The translations under genes and the position numbers were made by a program. From the NCBI GenBank assembly GCA_937873205.1, contig CALMVO010000122.1, forward strand, positions 22,390 through 86,389: a DNA stretch of 64,000 bases. Direction: 5' to 3'. The DNA comes from an uncultured Acetobacteraceae bacterium (lineage in GTDB: Bacteria; Pseudomonadota; Alphaproteobacteria; Acetobacterales; Acetobacteraceae). This document shows, piece after piece, positions 45,352 through 53,981 of this stretch (its first letter is position 1; each line of letters starts with the position of its first letter). The notes under the pieces were generated by a model. The model was given only the letters and a program-made list of their open reading frames with translations. It did no database searches and was not told where the DNA came from.

Positions 45352-46314
45352 ATGGGGCTGCTCGTCGACGGAGTCTGGCAGGACCGCTGGTATGAGACCC
45401 AGAAGGGGCGCTTCGAGCGCCAGGACAGCCGGTTCCGCAGCTGGGTGACGCCGGACGGACGTCCCGGGCCCACCGGCGAGGGCGGCTTCGCGGCAACGCC
45501 CGGCCGCTACCACCTCTTCGTGTCGCTGGCCTGCCCGTGGGCGCACCGGGCGCTGATCCTGCGCAGCCTCCAGGGCTTGCAGCCGGCGATCGGGCTGTCG
45601 GTGACGCACTGGTTCATGGGCGAGGAGGGCTGGAGCTTCGAGCCCGGCCCGGGCGTGGTGCCGGACCCGATCCTGGGGGCGCGCCACCTGCACGAGCTCT
45701 ACGTGGCGGCGGACCCACACTATTCCGGGCGGGTGACGGTGCCGGTGCTGTGGGACCGCGAACGCGCCACGATCGTCTCGAACGAGAGCGCCGACATCGT
45801 GCGCATGCTGAACGGCGCCTTCGACCAGGCAGGCGCGCGCCCGGTGGCGGACCGGTTCGCCGACTTTTGGCCGGAGGGGCTGCGGGCGGAGATCGAGGCG
45901 GTCAACAGCCGGGTCTACGACACCGTCAACAACGGCGTGTATCGCGCCGGCTTCGCCACCACGCAGGAGGCGTACGAGGAGGCGGTGACCGCCCTGTTCG
46001 AGACGCTGGACTGGCTGGAGCGGCGGCTGTCGGATCGGCCCTATCTCATGGGCGATGCGCCGACGGAGGCGGATGTCCGGCTGTTCACCACCCTGGTGCG
46101 CTTCGACGCGGTGTATCACGGGCACTTCAAGTGCAACCTGCGCCAGGTCATGGACTACCCGGCGCTGTGGCGGTTCACGCGCGAGATCTACGCGTGGCCG
46201 GGCGTCGCCGAGACGGTCGATTTCACCCACATCAAGCGGCATTACTACCAGAGCCACCCAACCATCAATCCGAACCGGATCGTGCCGCTCTTCGTGCCCG
46301 ATTTCTCGCACTAG
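45352..46314 (+). CDS. glutathionyl-hydroquinone reductase (omega-like GST)
   Basis: This 320-residue protein has the long N-terminal extension and the active-site CPWAHR (Cys at about 61) of the YqjG/PcpF-type enzymes. WFMGEEGWSFEPGPGVVPDP, VPVLWDRERATIVSNESADI and the C-terminal domain VRFDAVYHGHFKCNLRQVMD are all typical. It reduces glutathionyl-hydroquinones to free hydroquinones with glutathione. It follows the molbindin gene by 5 bases. The pairing has no obvious metabolic explanation. Confidence 0.93.
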   Translation: MGLLVDGVWQDRWYETQKGRFERQDSRFRSWVTPDGRPGPTGEGGFAATPGRYHLFVSLACPWAHRALILRSLQGLQPAIGLSVTHWFMGEEGWSFEPGPGVVPDPILGARHLHELYVAADPHYSGRVTVPVLWDRERATIVSNESADIVRMLNGAFDQAGARPVADRFADFWPEGLRAEIEAVNSRVYDTVNNGVYRAGFATTQEAYEEAVTALFETLDWLERRLSDRPYLMGDAPTEADVRLFTTLVRFDAVYHGHFKCNLRQVMDYPALWRFTREIYAWPGVAETVDFTHIKRHYYQSHPTINPNRIVPLFVPDFSH

Positions 46315-46395
46315 GGACTCGCCCCCCACGGCTTTGTTCTTCCTTTGTTCGTGGAGGTGCGATAGGAGGTGATCAACCGGAACGGGGATCGCGAT

Positions 46396-46653
46396 ATGAG
46401 ACGGTCGAGGTGGATCTGCAGCTTGACGCTGGCCCTTGTGGCGGGCGCGACCCAACCCGCACTCGCGGCCGGCCTGCAGGGCGGCGTGGTTCTCTGCGCA
46501 GCGATGCAGACCGCGTCCACGGCGTCGGGCGCCCGGAAGTCGATGCGGCCGATCGGCGATGGCCGTCTGCTGGCCCCGACGAGGCCGGCGATCTTCCTCT
46601 CCCGGGAGGGCGGCCGCTGCGCCTGGCCTGCCAGGACCCGCCTCGCGGGTTGA
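46396..46653 (+). CDS. possible small secreted protein (85 aa)
   Basis: The ATG at 46396 opens an 85-residue frame with a plausible signal peptide (RRSRWICSLTLALVAGATQ, then PALAA). The mature part has two cysteines (VVLCAAMQ and GGRCAWPA). There is no recognisable family, and the C-terminal half could be non-coding GC-rich sequence. The rest of the 46315-46730 gap shows no other gene. Confidence 0.35.
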   Translation: MRRSRWICSLTLALVAGATQPALAAGLQGGVVLCAAMQTASTASGARKSMRPIGDGRLLAPTRPAIFLSREGGRCAWPARTRLAG

Positions 46654-46730
46654 GCGGGGGCGGGGTCGGCTTGCAGCCGCCCGTCCAAGGGAGGAAAACC
46701 GGCGAGACAGCGGGTTGGACGGAGCGCCGG

Positions 46731-47033
46731 ATGTTCGGGAAGAAGACCAGGTCGGCAACGGAGGCGCCCTCCGCCGGCAGGACGGCCGCCGCGGCGCCGG
46801 CGGCACCCCGATCGGTACCGAAAACGCTGCAGACCGCCTCAAAGGGCAAACAGGCCTACGAGGCGCGGCGGGCGGAGAAGGCCGGCATCGGGCTCGAGAA
46901 ATGGATGGCGGACAAGGGCCGTCGCGCCCAGGCCGAACGCGACCTGGAGCAGCGGCAGCGGCGCGCGGCGGCGCCGGCGAAGAAGCCCGGCCTGCTGCGC
47001 CGATTGCTCGACCGGGCGCACAAGCCGCTCTGA
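46731..47033 (+). CDS. small basic hypothetical protein (100 aa)
   Basis: The ATG at 46731 opens a 100-residue protein rich in Ala, Lys and Arg: MFGKKTRSATEAPSAGR, an Ala/Pro stretch, then SKGKQAYEARRAEKAGIGLE and KWMADKGRRAQAERDLEQRQ, ending LLRRLLDRAHKPL. The middle part has a strong helical, coiled-coil-like look. No family is recognised. It precedes manC by 54 bases on the same strand. Confidence 0.55.
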   Translation: MFGKKTRSATEAPSAGRTAAAAPAAPRSVPKTLQTASKGKQAYEARRAEKAGIGLEKWMADKGRRAQAERDLEQRQRRAAAPAKKPGLLRRLLDRAHKPL

Positions 47034-47087
47034 GCTTCCTCGACCGCACTGCCGCAGCCCTGCCGCTCCCAAGCCGGAGACCATCCG

Positions 47088-48554
47088 ATGCTCGATCGTC
47101 CCGCGGCCAGCGTCGCCCCGCTGCAGGCCGGCCGCAGCGGCGCCATCGTGCCGGTCATCCTGTCGGGCGGGTCCGGCAGCCGGCTGTGGCCGGTCTCGCG
47201 GGCGAGCTTCCCGAAGCAGCTCTGGCCGCTGATCTCGGACCGCACGATGCTGCAGGAGACGGCGTTGCGGGGCGTCGGCCCGGACTTCGCGCCGCCGGTG
47301 ATCGTCTGCAACCAGGAGCACCGGTTCCTGATCGCCGAGCAGCTGCGCGAGGCCGGGATCGAGGGCGCGCGCATCGTGCTGGAGCCGGTCGGCCGCAACT
47401 CCGGGCCTGCCGTGGCGGCAGCGGCGCTGCTGGTGGCGGAGACAACGCCCGACGCCGTGCTGTGGATGATGGCGGCCGACTCCGCGATCCGGCGGCCCGA
47501 GGCGCTGGCGGACTCGGTGGCAATGGCGGTCGAGGCGGCGCGCGGCGGCCGGCTGGTCACGTTCGGCATGAAGCCGGTTCGGGCCGAGACCGGCTACGGC
47601 TACATCGAGGCGGGCGAGCCGCTGGAGGGCCTGCCCGGCGTGCGCGCCCTCGCGGCGTTCATCGAAAAGCCGGATGCGGCCACCGCGGCGACGCTGGCCG
47701 GCTCCGGGCGGCACCTGTGGAACTCGGGCATGTATGTGTTCACGGCGCAGACGCTGCTGGATGAGATGCAGGCGCATGCGCCGGACGTGCTGGCGGCGGT
47801 GCGACGCGCGGTCGAGGGACGGCAGACCGATCTCGACTTCATCCGTCTGGAACCGGACGCGTTCGCGGCCGCACCCGACATCAGCATCGACTACGCGGTC
47901 GCCGAACGGACCGCGCGGGCGGCGGTGGTGCCGGCCGACCTCGGCTGGTCGGACGTCGGCAGCTGGGACGCGCTGTGGGACATCAGCCCGAAGGACGCCA
48001 CCGGCAACGTGTCGATCGGCGACGTGTTCCTGGAGCACACCACCAACTGCTATGTCCGCTCGGACGGCATCGTCACGGCGGTGACCGGGCTCGCCGACGC
48101 GGTGGTGGTGGTGACCGAGGATGCGGTGCTGGTGACGCACCGCGACCGGGCGCAGGACGTGAAGAGGGTGGTGGACCGGCTGCGGAAGGCCGGCCGGCAC
48201 GAGGCGGTGGCGCACAACCGCTGCTACCGGCCCTGGGGGTTCTACGAGAGCCTGATCCAGGGCGACCGGTTCCAGGTGAAGCGGATCGTGGTGATGCCGG
48301 GCCAGAGGCTGTCGCTGCAGCGGCACTACCACCGCGCCGAGCACTGGGTGGTGGTGGCCGGCGTGGCGATGGTGACGCGGGACGGCGAACAGGTGATGGT
48401 GCGCGAGAACGAAAGCATCTACCTGCCGCTCGGCTGCGTGCACCGGATGGAGAACCCAGGCCGCATCCCGCTCACCCTGATCGAGGTGCAGTCCGGCGCC
48501 TATCTCGGCGAGGACGACATCGTCCGGCTCGAGGACACCTACAACCGGGCCTGA
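47088..48554 (+). CDS. manC: mannose-1-phosphate guanylyltransferase / mannose-6-phosphate isomerase
   Basis: This 488-residue bifunctional protein starts with the nucleotidyltransferase signature VILSGGSGSRLWPVSRASFPKQ near residue 25 and has FIEKPD and NSGMYVFTA in the sugar-binding region. The C-terminal 120 residues form a type II phosphomannose isomerase cupin (RPWGFYESLIQGDRFQVKRI, QRLSLQRHYHRAEHWVVV). It makes GDP-mannose from fructose-6-phosphate with a phosphomannomutase, for exopolysaccharide or LPS. No other polysaccharide genes are directly adjacent, but two membrane glycosyltransferase genes lie 1.2 kb on. Confidence 0.95.
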   Translation: MLDRPAASVAPLQAGRSGAIVPVILSGGSGSRLWPVSRASFPKQLWPLISDRTMLQETALRGVGPDFAPPVIVCNQEHRFLIAEQLREAGIEGARIVLEPVGRNSGPAVAAAALLVAETTPDAVLWMMAADSAIRRPEALADSVAMAVEAARGGRLVTFGMKPVRAETGYGYIEAGEPLEGLPGVRALAAFIEKPDAATAATLAGSGRHLWNSGMYVFTAQTLLDEMQAHAPDVLAAVRRAVEGRQTDLDFIRLEPDAFAAAPDISIDYAVAERTARAAVVPADLGWSDVGSWDALWDISPKDATGNVSIGDVFLEHTTNCYVRSDGIVTAVTGLADAVVVVTEDAVLVTHRDRAQDVKRVVDRLRKAGRHEAVAHNRCYRPWGFYESLIQGDRFQVKRIVVMPGQRLSLQRHYHRAEHWVVVAGVAMVTRDGEQVMVRENESIYLPLGCVHRMENPGRIPLTLIEVQSGAYLGEDDIVRLEDTYNRA

Positions 48555-48556
48555 CC

Positions 48557-49150
48557 CTACCGCAGCCCGAGCTCGCGGCGGCGCAGCGACAGGCCGAAGG
48601 CGAGCGCCGCGATGCCGCCGACGATCAGTTCCACCGCGACCACGGTGCCGAGCAGCCACAGGCCCGACCAGGGCAGCGAGACATAGATCAGGATGCCGAC
48701 GGCCAGCGCCACCAGGCCGCTCAGCAGCAGGCTCCACCATCCCGAGAGTTGGCGGTGGCCGCCGGCCCAGACCGCGCGGGCGAGGCCGGCGAAGATCAGG
48801 CAGCCGGCGAGGAAGGCGGTAAGGAGCAACGAGCCGGTCACCGGCTCGCGGATGATCGAGAGGCCGCCCAGCACGTAGAGCACCCCGATCAGGGCGGGCA
48901 GCCAGACGCCGGTGCGGCGGTGGACGGGGCCGCGGTCGCCGTGATGGGCGAGGGCGTGCACGAACTGCACGATGCCGGCCGCGATCAGCAGCAGCCCGAT
49001 CAGGATGGTGCTGGCCAGCGTCGTGACGATGACGTCGGCCCAGGCCAGCACGCCGAGCAGGACGGAGACGATGCCAAGCGCGATGAACCAGCCGGCGCGC
49101 GGCGCGGGCCGCCCGGCGATGGATGGAAAGTCGATGCGACGGCCGGACAT
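48557..49150 (-). CDS. HdeD-family (DUF308) membrane protein
   Basis: The 197-residue protein starts at the ATG at 49150. Six hydrophobic helices are seen, among them WFIALGIVSVLLGVLAWADV, LIGLLLIAAGIVQFVHALAH and LLSGLVALAVGILIYVSLP. The repeated Gly-rich helix pairs are typical of DUF308/HdeD, linked in E. coli to acid resistance. Here the function is unproven. It is convergent with manC (2-base gap) and divergent from the next small membrane gene. Confidence 0.87.
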   Translation of the reverse strand: MSGRRIDFPSIAGRPAPRAGWFIALGIVSVLLGVLAWADVIVTTLASTILIGLLLIAAGIVQFVHALAHHGDRGPVHRRTGVWLPALIGVLYVLGGLSIIREPVTGSLLLTAFLAGCLIFAGLARAVWAGGHRQLSGWWSLLLSGLVALAVGILIYVSLPWSGLWLLGTVVAVELIVGGIAALAFGLSLRRRELGLR

Positions 49151-49225
49151 GATACCCCCTCGACGAGGCGGCAGGCGCCTCCGTCCCGCGTCAAGACGCC
49201 GCGCGACGCCGACCGTTCCGACGCC

Positions 49226-49660
49226 GTGACGCCGGGTGCGTGGGTCCGCCGCCTGGCCCTGGCCGTGGCGGTGCTGTCGGGGCTGGCGGCGCTGTCGATC
49301 GAGATGCTGCCGCTGCTGCTGGTGCTTCTGCTGCTGCTGTTCGACCGGGTGACGCATGGCGTGCTGGTGCTGCTGGGCGCGCTGCTGGAATGGCTGCGGT
49401 CGCTGCTGCCAGCCGGCGGGGGCGGGCTGTCGCAGTATGGGGCGCTCGCCGCCGATCCGCTGGCGGTGGCGGCGCGAGCGCTGCTGCTCGGCCTGCCCTG
49501 CCTCGCCGGACTGCTGCTGCTGGGCGTCCGCCGCTGGTGGCCGGCGCTGCTGTGCTGGGGCTTGGACCTGGCGCTTGCGGTCGTCTCTATGAACCTGCCC
49601 GCCGCGATCGCCCTATTCCCCGGCCTGCTGGCCATCCTCACGCTCATTCAGCGGAGCTAG
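49226..49660 (+). CDS. small hydrophobic membrane protein of unknown function
   Basis: The GTG at 49226 gives 144 residues with about four membrane helices: RLALAVAVLSGLAALSIEML, LLLVLLLLLFDRV, ALLLGLPCLAGLLLLGV and LDLALAVVSMNLPAAIALF. There is one short Gly-rich loop (LPAGGGGLSQYG). No family is recognised. The composition is very Leu-rich, so a GC-driven false frame is possible, but the helix spacing and absence of stops support a gene. It ends just before palindromic repeat site 3. Confidence 0.6.
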   Translation: MTPGAWVRRLALAVAVLSGLAALSIEMLPLLLVLLLLLFDRVTHGVLVLLGALLEWLRSLLPAGGGGLSQYGALAADPLAVAARALLLGLPCLAGLLLLGVRRWWPALLCWGLDLALAVVSMNLPAAIALFPGLLAILTLIQRS

Positions 49661-49670
49661 AATGTCGCGG

Positions 49671-49718
49671 GTCTGGGGCCGCCGGCCCCAGCGGGGTCCA
49701 GGGGCGGCGCCCCTGGCC
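49671..49718. repeat. GC-rich palindromic repeat, site 3
   Basis: Modules GTCTGGGGCC-gccg-GCCCCAG and CGGGGTCCAGGGGC-ggc-GCCCCTGGCC. It fills the 59-base gap between two convergent stops (49660 and 49720), so it is well placed as a bidirectional terminator. Confidence 0.9.
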
Positions 49719-49719
49719 T

Positions 49720-51204
49720 TCACGGCAACCGGACGATCCCGTCCGGTACGTCCGGCCGCAGCGTCACGCGATAGAGCCGGTAGCGTTCCGCCGCCCGGTC
49801 GTCGCGACCGCGGACCAGTTCGCCCGCCGGCACAAGCGACGCCCAATCGCGCGGATCAGGCGCGTCGTGACGTCGCTCGCTGCGGACCAGCACGCCGCCG
49901 GTGATGCCCGGACGGGGCGGCGGCAGCCGGAACAGGCGCCAGCGCGGCTCCGCTCCCACGACCTCACGGTCCGGCAGCGCGTACGCCAGTTCGCTGGCGA
50001 GGCCGTACTCATCGGCCGCCACGAAGCCGGGCGTCGAGGCCGCCGCCGCGCGGGCCAGTTCGGGCCAGCCGGCGAGGCGCTGCAGGGTGGGGTCGAGCGC
50101 GCGCGGCAGTGGCCAGGGCGCCAGCGTCGCCTGCAGGTAGACCGGCAGCGCCAGCGCCAGACCGAGGGAAGCGGCCGGCATCCAGCGGCGATGCACCGAC
50201 GCCGACGCAGCCAGCGCCGCGGCCGGGTAGAGCAGGCTGGGCCAGTTCGCCTGCACGCGGGCACCGAGCGCGTGCTGCACGAACACCGCCAACGGCAGCA
50301 GCGTGATCCAGGCCAGCAGCGAGGCGGGGGCATCGCCGTGGCGTCCGGCGCGGACGGCGCCGAGCAGGCCGAGCACGAGCAGCCCGAACACCCAGGGCGT
50401 GGCCAATCCGACCTGGCCCAGCACCAGCTCGGCGCAGTAGCGCGCCGCCCGGGCCGGATGCCAGTCGCCGGTGCGGCCGCCCTGCTTCAGGAGGCTTGCC
50501 CAGCCATGCGTCGCGTTCCAGGCCAGCACGGGCAGCACCGCCGCCAGCGCCAGCAAGGCGCCCAGCCAGGGGCCGGGGGTGCGCAGCCAGCCGCGGCCCG
50601 CCCGCGTCGCCAGCAGCCATCCCGCCAGCCCGGCCGCCGTCAGCAGGGCGGTATACTTGCTGTCGAGCGCCAGCCCGACGGCGAGGCCGGCCGCCAGCCA
50701 CCAGGCGCCGCGGCCGCTGGCGACCGCGCGCAGCACGGCGGCCAGCGCCAGGGTCCAGAAGAACAGCAGCGGCGTGTCCGGCGTCATGGTGACGCTGCCG
50801 ACGCCGAGCATCAGGGTGGCGTTCAGCAGCGCGCCGGCGGCGATCGCGCGGGTGCGGCGCCGCTCCGGGTCGGCGTCATCGAGATCGGCCGCGGCGCGGC
50901 CCAGCAGCAGGGTGCCCAGCGCTGCCGAGAGCGGCGACAGCAGCCGGACGCCGAGCGGGCCGTCGCCGGCGAGCCAGGTTCCGGCGTGGATCCACAGCGC
51001 CACCATCGGCGGATGGTCCAGGTAGCCGGGGGCGAGCGCCTTCGACCAGACCCAGTAGTAGCACTCGTCCGGCGACAACGGCGCCAGCGTGCAGACCAGC
51101 AGCCGCAGCAGGGTGAGACCGGCCAGCGCCAAGAGCCAGGGTGCCAAGGGATGTCGGGTCAGCGCAGGCGCCAGATCAGGGTCGAGGACACCGCGTAGTT
51201 CCAC
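49720..51204 (-). CDS. glycosyltransferase family 39 membrane protein (ArnT/PMT-like)
   Basis: This 494-residue integral membrane protein has the GT39 start PLSPDECYYWVWSKALAPGY with the acidic catalytic pair after the first helix, then DHPPMVALWIHAGTWLAGDG and about ten further helices (SKYTALLTAAGLAGWLL, NWPSLLYPAAALAASA). It uses a polyprenyl-phosphate sugar donor to modify lipid A, a glycan or protein at the periplasmic face. It overlaps the upstream GT2 gene by 46 bases if the ATG at 51204 is used; a GTG at 51189 would shorten the overlap. It is probably the partner of the GT2 enzyme, which would make the lipid-linked donor. Confidence 0.87.
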   Translation of the reverse strand: MELRGVLDPDLAPALTRHPLAPWLLALAGLTLLRLLVCTLAPLSPDECYYWVWSKALAPGYLDHPPMVALWIHAGTWLAGDGPLGVRLLSPLSAALGTLLLGRAAADLDDADPERRRTRAIAAGALLNATLMLGVGSVTMTPDTPLLFFWTLALAAVLRAVASGRGAWWLAAGLAVGLALDSKYTALLTAAGLAGWLLATRAGRGWLRTPGPWLGALLALAAVLPVLAWNATHGWASLLKQGGRTGDWHPARAARYCAELVLGQVGLATPWVFGLLVLGLLGAVRAGRHGDAPASLLAWITLLPLAVFVQHALGARVQANWPSLLYPAAALAASASVHRRWMPAASLGLALALPVYLQATLAPWPLPRALDPTLQRLAGWPELARAAAASTPGFVAADEYGLASELAYALPDREVVGAEPRWRLFRLPPPRPGITGGVLVRSERRHDAPDPRDWASLVPAGELVRGRDDRAAERYRLYRVTLRPDVPDGIVRLP

Positions 51205-52265
51205 ACCACGCCGACCGCGGCGCCGGCGGCGCTGGCCGGCTGCCAGCTATGATGCTGCTGGTGCAGCGCCCGGGCGATGCCGACGTTGGCGACGGCGCCG
51301 ACGCCGCAGACCAGCATGAAGAGGGCCAGCCCGGCGCCGAGCCGACGGCCGCGCAGCCGGCGGTCGCGATAGGTCAGGCTGTTGTTCAGCCAGAAGTTGA
51401 CCCCCATGGCGACCAGGGTGCCCAGGATCTGCGCGGTCTCGAAGCCGGCGCCGAAGCGGCGCGCCACGTCCAGCACCGCGAGGTTCACCAGCACGCCGGC
51501 GAGGCCGACGCCGGCGAAGCCGATGAAGCGCACCGGCAGCAGGCCGCGGCAGGCCTTGTCGAGCAGCATGGTGCCGAACTGCGCCAGCACCAGCAGGTCG
51601 AGCTTGCTCTCGCCCGCCAGCCGCGGCCTGAACCGGGCCGGGACCTCGATCACGCGCGGCGCGCGCGGTGCGGAAAGCATCAGGTCGAGCAGGATCTTGA
51701 AGCCCTCGCCACTGAGGCGCGGTGCCGCCTGCTCGAAGAAGCGCTGCCGGCAGGCGAAGAACCCGCTCATCGGGTCGCCCAGCGGCGGCAGCCCGGATCG
51801 GCCCGGCAGCAGCAGCTGCGCGAGGCGGATGCCGCCCGCCGACAGCCGGTGCCGCCAGGCCGAGGACAACCCGGCCGCGTCGCCGCCGGCCACGTGGCGC
51901 GAGCCGACCGCGATGTCGCAGTCATCCGCCGCCACCGCGTCCAGCATGATCGGCAGCCTGGTCTCGTCGTGCTGCAGGTCGCCGTCCATCACCGCCACCA
52001 GGGGTGCGGAGGAGGACAGCACCCCCTCGATCACCGCCGACGACAGCCCGCGCCGGCCGATGCGGCGCAGGCCGCGCACGCGCGGATCGATCGCCGCCAG
52101 AGCGCGGATCTCGTCCGAGGTGCCGTCCGGGCTGTCGTCGTCGACGAACACCACCTCCCAGGCGCGGCCGGCCAGCGCCGCGTCGAGGGCGGCCACCAGA
52201 GGACGCACGTTGGGGCGCTCCCGGTAGCAGGGCACGATGATGCTGATGGTGGCGGGGGCAGGCAT
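51159..52265 (-). CDS. dolichol-phosphate mannosyltransferase-like GT2 fused to GtrA domain
   Basis: This 368-residue protein has two parts. Residues 1-235 are a GT2 domain: ISIIVPCYRERPNVRPLVAA, VVFVDDDSPDGTSDEIRALA, VMDGDLQHDETRLP and DPMSGFFACRQRFF, as in DPM1. Residues 240-368 form a GtrA-like four-helix membrane domain (FIGFAGVGLAGVLVNLAVLD, MGVNFWLNNSLTYRDR). It would load a sugar onto undecaprenyl phosphate, and the GtrA part may flip it. The GT39 enzyme just downstream is the natural acceptor, together forming a modification system for the cell surface. Confidence 0.9.
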   Translation of the reverse strand: MPAPATISIIVPCYRERPNVRPLVAALDAALAGRAWEVVFVDDDSPDGTSDEIRALAAIDPRVRGLRRIGRRGLSSAVIEGVLSSSAPLVAVMDGDLQHDETRLPIMLDAVAADDCDIAVGSRHVAGGDAAGLSSAWRHRLSAGGIRLAQLLLPGRSGLPPLGDPMSGFFACRQRFFEQAAPRLSGEGFKILLDLMLSAPRAPRVIEVPARFRPRLAGESKLDLLVLAQFGTMLLDKACRGLLPVRFIGFAGVGLAGVLVNLAVLDVARRFGAGFETAQILGTLVAMGVNFWLNNSLTYRDRRLRGRRLGAGLALFMLVCGVGAVANVGIARALHQQHHSWQPASAAGAAVGVVWNYAVSSTLIWRLR

Positions 52266-52280
52266 GCGGGCGCCAAGGCT

Positions 52281-52766
52281 CTAGATCGGCACGCCGACGA
52301 GGTCGCGGCTGGTGCGGATCGTCTGCAGCGTCTGCAGCCGGCTGACGTGCGCCATCTCGGTCAGGCGGCGGGTGAGCTGGTTCTCCTGCGCGGTGTCGCG
52401 CGCCACCAGGCGCAGCAGGAAGTCGCCGCCGCCGCGGATCATGTGGCACTCGCGCACCTCCGGCCAGTCCGCCACCTCCGCCTCGAAGCGGGCCAGCACC
52501 GCCTCCTTCTGGCTGTCGAGCCCGACCAGGGCGAAGAACGTGACCGGCCAACCCAGCGCCTGCGGATCGGTGTCGCCATGGTAGCCGCGGATGATGCCGA
52601 GCTCCTCGAGCCGGCGCACGCGGCGCAGGCAGGGCGGCGCCGAGATGCCGGCACGGCGGGCCAGCTCGACGTTGGTCATGCGGCCGTCCTGCTGGAGCTC
52701 GCCGATAATCCGGCGATCGATGGCGTCGAGTTCCGCCGCCGGGGCGGTCTTGTCTGCGCTCTGCAT
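52281..52766 (-). CDS. Lrp/AsnC-family transcriptional regulator
   Basis: The 161-residue protein starts at the ATG at 52766 (MQSADKTAPAAELDAIDRRI). The winged HTH is LDAIDRRIIGELQQDGRMTN then VELARRAGISAPPCLRRVRR, and the C-terminal RAM domain is WPVTFFALVGLDSQKEAVLA with CHMIRGGGDFLLRLVA. Lrp-type proteins sense amino acids. It is divergent from trxB (137-base gap), and in alphaproteobacteria this position beside trxB is common. The ORF extends further upstream but that part is not conserved. Confidence 0.92.
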   Translation of the reverse strand: MQSADKTAPAAELDAIDRRIIGELQQDGRMTNVELARRAGISAPPCLRRVRRLEELGIIRGYHGDTDPQALGWPVTFFALVGLDSQKEAVLARFEAEVADWPEVRECHMIRGGGDFLLRLVARDTAQENQLTRRLTEMAHVSRLQTLQTIRTSRDLVGVPI

Positions 52767-52903
52767 CGTGGGGGCAGGTGTATTGCACAAGGCAGCGGCC
52801 GGGAAGACGGGGCGCGGCACCCCGGCTGGCCGCCATCTTGCTTGCGCCGCAGCAAAACGCGCTCATATCCTGGCCCACCCTCCCGGGACCCGAATCCATC
52901 ATC

Positions 52904-53911
52904 ATGACCCAGACCATCGCCACCGACCTGCTCGTCATCGGCGCCGGCCCCGCCGGCTATACCGCCGCGATCTATGCGGCGCGCGCCAACATGAAGCCGG
53001 TGCTGGTGTCGGGGCTGCAGCCGGGCGGGCAGCTGATGATCACCACCGACGTCGAGAACTATCCGGGCTTCGCGCAGGGCGTGCAGGGCCCCTGGCTGAT
53101 GGAGCAGATGGCGGCACAGGCCGAGCATGTCGGCACCCGGGTGATCTCGGACCTCGTCATGGAATGCGACCTGTCGCCGCGCCCGGCAGGCGAGCCGTTC
53201 CGCCTGGTCGGCGACGGCGGCGACACCTACCTCGCCCGCACCGTGGTGATCGCGACCGGCGCGCAGGCGCGCTGGCTGGGGCTGCCGTCCGAGAGCCGGC
53301 TGCACGGCTCGGGCGTGTCGGCCTGCGCCACCTGCGACGGCTTCTTCTACCGCGGCAAGCGAGTCGCCGTGATCGGCGGCGGCAACACCGCGGTCGAGGA
53401 GGCGCTGTTCCTCACCCACCACGCCGAGCACGTGACGCTGATCCACCGCCGCGACCGGCTGCGCGCCGAGAAGATCCTGCAGGCGCGGCTGTTCGAGCAC
53501 CCGAAGGTCTCGGTGATCTGGAACAAGGTGGTGGACGACATCACCGACGCCGGCACGCCGCCGGTGGTGGACGGCGTGCTGCTGCGCGACACGCTCACCG
53601 GCGCCGCGAGCCGGCTCGACGTCGACGGCGTGTTCGTGGCGATCGGCCACACTCCCAACACCGCGGTGTTCCAGGACCAGGTGGCGCTCGACGAGGAGGG
53701 CTACGTCATCACCGAGCCCGGCAGCACCCGCACCTCGGTGCCGGGCGTGTTCGCCGCCGGCGACGTGCAGGACAAGATCTTCCGGCAGGCAGTGACCGCG
53801 GCCGGCACCGGTTGCATGGCCGCGCTGGAAGCGGAACGATACTTGACCGAAAAGGTCTCGGTCGTCATGCACGGCACCGTGCCCGTCTACGAGCCGGTCG
53901 CCGCCGAGTAG
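52904..53911 (+). CDS. trxB: thioredoxin reductase
   Basis: The 335-residue protein starts at the ATG at 52904 (MTQTIATDLLVIGAGPAGYT). The FAD motif is GAGPAG at 14-19, the redox-active disulfide is CATC at about 141-144, the NADPH motif is GGGNTAVEEALFL, and the end is AAGDVQDKIFRQAVTAAGTG. It passes electrons from NADPH to thioredoxin in the cytoplasm. The LysR gene follows 70 bases downstream on the same strand. Confidence 0.97.
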   Translation: MTQTIATDLLVIGAGPAGYTAAIYAARANMKPVLVSGLQPGGQLMITTDVENYPGFAQGVQGPWLMEQMAAQAEHVGTRVISDLVMECDLSPRPAGEPFRLVGDGGDTYLARTVVIATGAQARWLGLPSESRLHGSGVSACATCDGFFYRGKRVAVIGGGNTAVEEALFLTHHAEHVTLIHRRDRLRAEKILQARLFEHPKVSVIWNKVVDDITDAGTPPVVDGVLLRDTLTGAASRLDVDGVFVAIGHTPNTAVFQDQVALDEEGYVITEPGSTRTSVPGVFAAGDVQDKIFRQAVTAAGTGCMAALEAERYLTEKVSVVMHGTVPVYEPVAAE

Positions 53912-53981
53912 CCCCTGCCTACCTCGAAGGGGGACCGGAGCGGCCGCGATCCATGAAATTCTAGGCAAGAAGGCGACGCGC

